In this document: in pieces, positions 6,813 through 10,959 of the stretch
Position numbering within the stretch: the stretch's first letter is position 1
Layout of the letters: each line of letters starts with the position of its first letter
Origin: Pelagibius sp050043265
GTDB lineage: Bacteria; Pseudomonadota; Alphaproteobacteria; Kiloniellales; Kiloniellaceae
Assembly: GCA_050043265.1 (NCBI GenBank)
Contig: JBHJIR010000126.1
Span: 1 to 10,959 of the forward strand
Reading direction: 5' to 3'
DNA: 10,959 bases
Translations under genes and position numbers: made by a program
Notes under the pieces: generated by a model
The model's database searches: none
What the model was told of the DNA's origin: nothing
Seen by the model: only the letters and a program-made list of their open reading frames with translations

Positions 6813-7643
6813 CTATTCCTGATAGCGCACGGCGCGCTGGACCTGGGCGAAGGCGGCATCGAGCAGCATGCCGACCACACCGATCACCAGGATCGAGAAG
6901 ATCACACTGGTAAGGTCGAGGTTGTTCCACTCGTTCCACACGTAGTAGCCGATGCCGGTGCCGCCCACGAGCATCTCGGCGGCGACGATCACCAGCCAGG
7001 CGATGCCGATGGAGATACGCATGCCGGTGACGATGGTCGGCGCCGCCGCCGGCAGGATGACGGTCAGCGCGGTGCGCAACGGCCCCAGTTCGTGGGTGCG
7101 CGCCACGTTCACCCAGTCCTTGCGCACGCCGGCAACGCCAAAGGCGGTGTTGATCAGCATCGGCCAGATGGAACAGATGAAGATGACGAAGATCGCCGAG
7201 TATTCACTGTCCTTGATGATGAACAGTGCCAGCGGCATCCACGCCAACGGCGAGATCGGCCGCAGCACCTGGATAAAGGGATCCAGCGCCCGGTACATCA
7301 GCGGCGACATGCCGATCAGGAACCCGACGGGAATGGCGACCAGGGCGGCCAGAAAGTAACCGGTCAACACGCGGAACAGCGAATAGGCGATCTGAATGCC
7401 GATGCCCTTGTCGTTCGGCCCATTGTCGTAGAAGGGATTGGAAAGTTCCTCCCAGGCGCGAACGATGATCTGCGAAGGCGGCGGCACCCGGGCCTCCTGG
7501 TCGGCGCCGCCCATCAGCAGTTCGTATTCTGTCATCTCGCCGGCGGCTTTCACCGCCGGCGTCGACAACTCCCAGATGCCCAGCCCCGCCACCAGCAGCA
7601 CGGCGGAGAGGATGAGCGCCCGCAGGCCGAGGGGCAAAGCCAT
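6813..7643 (-). CDS. cynB: Cyanate ABC transporter permease (NrtB/CynB type)
   Basis: Inner-membrane channel subunit of the binding-protein-dependent transport family. The 276 residues show an N-terminal membrane segment (about 8-27), a periplasmic stretch (about 28-85) with the PPPSQIIVRAWEEL element typical of NrtB-like proteins, and further hydrophobic segments near 88-112, 125-143, 149-170, 208-228 and 247-265. The cytoplasmic coupling (EAA-type) loop is at about 181-211, ARTHELGP...LPAAAPTIVTGMRISIG, where the ATPase docks. It begins 5 nt after the cynA stop, with GGCGGC just ahead of the ATG as a modest ribosome site, so translation is probably coupled. Assignment to cyanate comes from operon membership with cynS; by sequence alone, nitrate or bicarbonate transport cannot be excluded. 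Confidence 0.92.
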   Translation of the reverse strand: MALPLGLRALILSAVLLVAGLGIWELSTPAVKAAGEMTEYELLMGGADQEARVPPPSQIIVRAWEELSNPFYDNGPNDKGIGIQIAYSLFRVLTGYFLAALVAIPVGFLIGMSPLMYRALDPFIQVLRPISPLAWMPLALFIIKDSEYSAIFVIFICSIWPMLINTAFGVAGVRKDWVNVARTHELGPLRTALTVILPAAAPTIVTGMRISIGIAWLVIVAAEMLVGGTGIGYYVWNEWNNLDLTSVIFSILVIGVVGMLLDAAFAQVQRAVRYQE

Positions 7644-7648
7644 GCCGC

Positions 7649-9070
7649 CTAGACCCGCGTGATCGCGAAGCTCTTGGCGTAGGCTTCCGGCTGGTCCGGA
7701 TCGAACTCCTTACCCATGATGGTGTACTTCTGGTAGGTCTTGTCCGGCGGCGTGAGGCCAAGATCCTTCATGATCTTGCCGCAGTCGGCGGTCAGATAGA
7801 CCTGCTCGGCGATGCCCTTGTAGTCGACCTCGCCCTCGATGTAGCCCCAGCGCTTCATCTGGGTGAGAATCCACACGCCCATGGAGTGCCAGGGGAAGGG
7901 GTCGAAGTCGATGCGGTCGGGCACGTTCTTCACGTTGCCCAGGCCATCGGCATAACGTCCGGTCAGCACCTGCTCGATCACCGGCACCGGCTGGTTCAGG
8001 TAGTTGGTCGGCGCGATGGCGGCGGAGATCTCCTTGCGGTTCTCCTGCTTGCTGGCGTACTGGGTGCCGTCGACCAGCGCCTTCAGCAAGGCGCCGTAGG
8101 TGTTCGGCAGAGTCTGGGCGAACTCGGCCGAGCAGGCGAAGGCACAGCAGGGATGGCCTTCCCAGATTTCCTTGGTGAGGATGTGGATGAAGCCCACCTT
8201 CTCCCACACCGCGCGCTGATTGAAGGGGTCCGGCGAGAGGTAGCCGTCCAGGTTGCCGGCGCGCAGGTTGGCGACCATCTCCGGCGGCGGTACGACACGG
8301 ATCTGAATGTCCTTGTCGGGATCCAGCCCGGCCTCGGCCACGTAGTAGCGCAGCAGGAAATTGTGCATCGAGTATTCGAAGGGCACACCGAACTTGAAGC
8401 CCTTCCACTGCTTGGGGTCCCGTTTGTCCTTGTGGTCGACGTGCAGGACGATGGCCTGGCCGTTGATGTTCTCCACCGCCGGCATGATGAAGGGCGTCGC
8501 CGTGGAACCGGCGCCCATGGTGATCGCCAGCGGCATCGGCGTCAGCATGTGCGCCGCGTCGTATTCGTTGTTCAGCGACTTGTCGCGCGCGACGGCCCAG
8601 CCCGCCGTCTTAATGACGTCAACATCCAGGCCGTACTTTTCGTAGAAGCCCAGCGGCTTGGCCATGATGATCGGCGTCGCGCAGGTGATCGGCACGAAGC
8701 CGACGTTCAGCTTGGCTTTCTCCGGCTTGCCGAGGGTGTCGAGGATCGCCGCCTTGGCCTTGTCCATCGGGAACACGGCCGAGAGTGCCGCCGACAGTGT
8801 GGTGCCGCCCAGCAGGGCGGCGAAGCTGCGCCGCGACAGTTCGTTGTGGCCGAAGACCGAGCGCACGACCGCGCTTTCCACCGCGCGCTCCAGGATATCG
8901 TCGCTGCTGCGCAGCGGGTTGGCGTCGGCCGCTTCGCTATGAGGATGCGAGTCCGCGGCCCCACCGCAAGCGCTGCAGCCGCAGCCGACGCCGTGGCGCA
9001 GGTCGCTGTCGCCGCTGAAAGGATCGCCTAAGGAATTACCCACCGCGTTAAACGGACGCTTCGAAGCCAT
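7649..9070 (-). CDS. cynA: Cyanate ABC transporter substrate-binding protein (NrtA/CmpA family), Tat-exported
   Basis: Periplasmic receptor that captures the anion for CynBD. The 473-residue protein has an unusually long N-terminal region. Residues 25-44 are Cys/His/Gly-rich, with CGCSAC at 30-35 and further His at 26, 42 and 44. Next comes an acidic linker, then a twin-arginine signal SRRSFAALLGG (79-89) with a hydrophobic run to about 100 and an AKA site near 104-107. The mature domain begins around KLNVGFVPITCATPIIMAKPLGFYEKYGLDVDV (120-152) and carries NrtA/CmpA features such as DAAHMLTPMPLA and PDPFNQRAVWEKVGFIHILTKEIWEGHPCCAF. The ATG at 9070 follows AGGGGGA. The Tat signal implies export as a folded protein, possibly with a bound metal ion or other ligand. 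First gene of the operon, behind a sigma54 promoter. The cyanate assignment comes from context. Confidence 0.93.
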   Translation of the reverse strand: MASKRPFNAVGNSLGDPFSGDSDLRHGVGCGCSACGGAADSHPHSEAADANPLRSSDDILERAVESAVVRSVFGHNELSRRSFAALLGGTTLSAALSAVFPMDKAKAAILDTLGKPEKAKLNVGFVPITCATPIIMAKPLGFYEKYGLDVDVIKTAGWAVARDKSLNNEYDAAHMLTPMPLAITMGAGSTATPFIMPAVENINGQAIVLHVDHKDKRDPKQWKGFKFGVPFEYSMHNFLLRYYVAEAGLDPDKDIQIRVVPPPEMVANLRAGNLDGYLSPDPFNQRAVWEKVGFIHILTKEIWEGHPCCAFACSAEFAQTLPNTYGALLKALVDGTQYASKQENRKEISAAIAPTNYLNQPVPVIEQVLTGRYADGLGNVKNVPDRIDFDPFPWHSMGVWILTQMKRWGYIEGEVDYKGIAEQVYLTADCGKIMKDLGLTPPDKTYQKYTIMGKEFDPDQPEAYAKSFAITRV

Positions 9071-9084
9071 GTCTGTCCCCCTGT

Positions 9085-9111
9085 TGATCTGGACGGCTTG
9101 ATCTGACGGCT
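9085..9111. repeat. Tandem direct repeat in the cynA leader
   Basis: TGATCTGGACGGCT (9085-9098) is followed without gap by TGATCTGACGGCT (9099-9111), identical apart from one missing base. It lies in the untranslated leader of cynA, just upstream of the ribosome site. Further up the same leader are two GC-rich inverted repeats (GCTCCC/GGGAGC at 9129-9148; GCCGG/CCGGC at 9149-9161). They could form stem-loops in the roughly 95-nt leader. No known riboswitch is recognised. Confidence 0.5.
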
Positions 9112-9176
9112 GCTGGACCTTGCCCGAGGCTCCCTTTCGCGCGGGAGCGCCGGCCGCCGGCCCTTTTCCCTATAAC

Positions 9177-9192
9177 AGCAAGCGCCGTGCCA
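9177..9192 (-). promoter_or_regulatory. Sigma54 (-24/-12) promoter of cynABDS
   Basis: On the minus strand the sequence is TGGCACGGCGCTTGCT, which fits the sigma54 consensus TGGCACG-N4-TTGCW at every defined base. The invariant GG (9191-9190) and GC (9179-9178) have the required 10 nt between them. Transcription should start near 9166, giving a leader of about 95 nt before cynA. A sigma54 activator gene is divergent next door, which makes a chance match unlikely. This predicts that the operon cannot be transcribed without RpoN and an activator. Confidence 0.93.
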
Positions 9193-9196
9193 GTTT

Positions 9197-9209
9197 TGTG
9201 CAGCGCACA
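9197..9209. promoter_or_regulatory. Dyad TGTGC-AGC-GCACA beside the -24 element
   Basis: A perfect 5-bp inverted repeat with a 3-bp centre sits 5 bp upstream of the sigma54 -24 element, at about -31 to -43. It differs from the dyads further upstream, so it may bind a second regulator, or it may be coincidental. It does not match the NtrC consensus well. Confidence 0.3.
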
Positions 9210-9259
9210 GAAGAAAGGGATTCCAAACCCTTAGAGCGACCGCCGCGGCCAATCGACAT

Positions 9260-9314
9260 TTACGATTCTTCGTAATATTCAAATCTTCGTAATGGCGTTA
9301 TGATTTTTCGTAAT
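9260..9314. promoter_or_regulatory. Putative enhancer (UAS) for the sigma54 activator: two dyads and a half-site
   Basis: An AT-rich island in otherwise GC-rich DNA holds TTACGA-TTCT-TCGTAA (9260-9275) and TTATGA-TTTT-TCGTAA (9298-9313). These are two 16-bp dyads differing at only two positions, each followed by T. Between them a lone TCGTAAT (9287-9293) repeats the right half. The dyad centres lie about 100 and 140 bp upstream of the predicted cynA start, the usual location for enhancer-binding-protein sites. They also lie 60-115 bp ahead of the cynF start, so the same protein may control its own gene. Repeats are seen; binding by CynF is inferred. Confidence 0.7.
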
Positions 9315-9373
9315 AAGAGTCGTCCCCAGGACCCGACCCCAGACCCGCCCCCAGGCGCACCGGAGTGCCTGCC

Positions 9374-10959
<1,586 letters not shown>

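Noticed and set aside
7886..9031. A 381-codon plus-strand open frame opposite cynA
   Set aside because: It is antisense to a well-supported binding-protein gene and has no family motifs. It is a GC-bias shadow.
9251..9263. AATCGACATTTAC as an IHF site between the UAS and the sigma54 promoter
   Set aside because: It has mismatches at several fixed positions of the IHF consensus, and its location overlaps the first dyad. DNA bending here cannot be claimed.
9299..9304. TATGAT as a -10 box for a sigma70 promoter of cynF
   Set aside because: It matches TATAAT at five of six positions, but no acceptable -35 hexamer lies 16-18 bp upstream, and it is part of the TCGTAA dyad. Autorepression through overlap is possible but unsupported.
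9365..9367. GTG at 9365 as the start of cynF
   Set aside because: In frame and only three codons upstream of the chosen GTG, but its AGG is less well placed than the GGAG ahead of 9374. It remains an alternative.

Overview
The window comes from a GC-rich bacterial chromosome, most likely an alphaproteobacterium of the Rhodospirillales type. I infer this from the gene order prs - rplY (long, Ctc-type L25) - pth - ychF, from the strong G/C bias at third codon positions, and from a short lipoprotein of the CC0125/CC1285 type. The taxonomic placement is an inference from reading, not from a search.

Left part (1-3866, + strand): a housekeeping block. It holds ribose-phosphate pyrophosphokinase (prs), ribosomal protein L25 (rplY), peptidyl-tRNA hydrolase (pth) and the YchF ATPase, all concerned with nucleotide supply and translation. 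A possible sigma70 promoter lies ahead of prs. The rest of 37-296 shows nothing else I recognise. A strong hairpin without a T-run lies between rplY and pth, and pth and ychF are 3 nt apart. After ychF there is a small tandem repeat of 15-16 nt units, each able to form a mini-hairpin.

Middle part (4023-5243, + strand): a dienelactone-hydrolase-family protein and a small lipoprotein. They are followed by a convergent intergenic region holding two inverted repeats, one of them a clear rho-independent terminator for the minus-strand operon.

Right part (5286-10959): a cyanate uptake and degradation locus. On the minus strand, in transcription order, are a Tat-type substrate-binding protein (cynA), a permease (cynB), an ATPase (cynD) and cyanase (cynS), packed as one operon that ends at the 5286-5322 terminator. 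Divergent from it, on the plus strand, is a sigma54-dependent enhancer-binding regulator (cynF) with PAS-type sensor domains; the window ends inside its AAA+ domain. The 303-bp gap between them (9071-9373) is a complete-looking control region. It has a consensus-perfect sigma54 -24/-12 element facing cynA, a dyad just upstream of it, and an AT-rich stretch with two near-identical 16-bp dyads plus a half-site at about -100 to -140, where an enhancer-binding protein would bind. The gene set matches the cynFABDS cluster known from Pseudomonas pseudoalcaligenes CECT5344. Cyanate would be imported by CynABD and converted by CynS with bicarbonate to ammonia and CO2, serving as a nitrogen source or for detoxification. 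No carbonic anhydrase gene (cynT) lies in the window.
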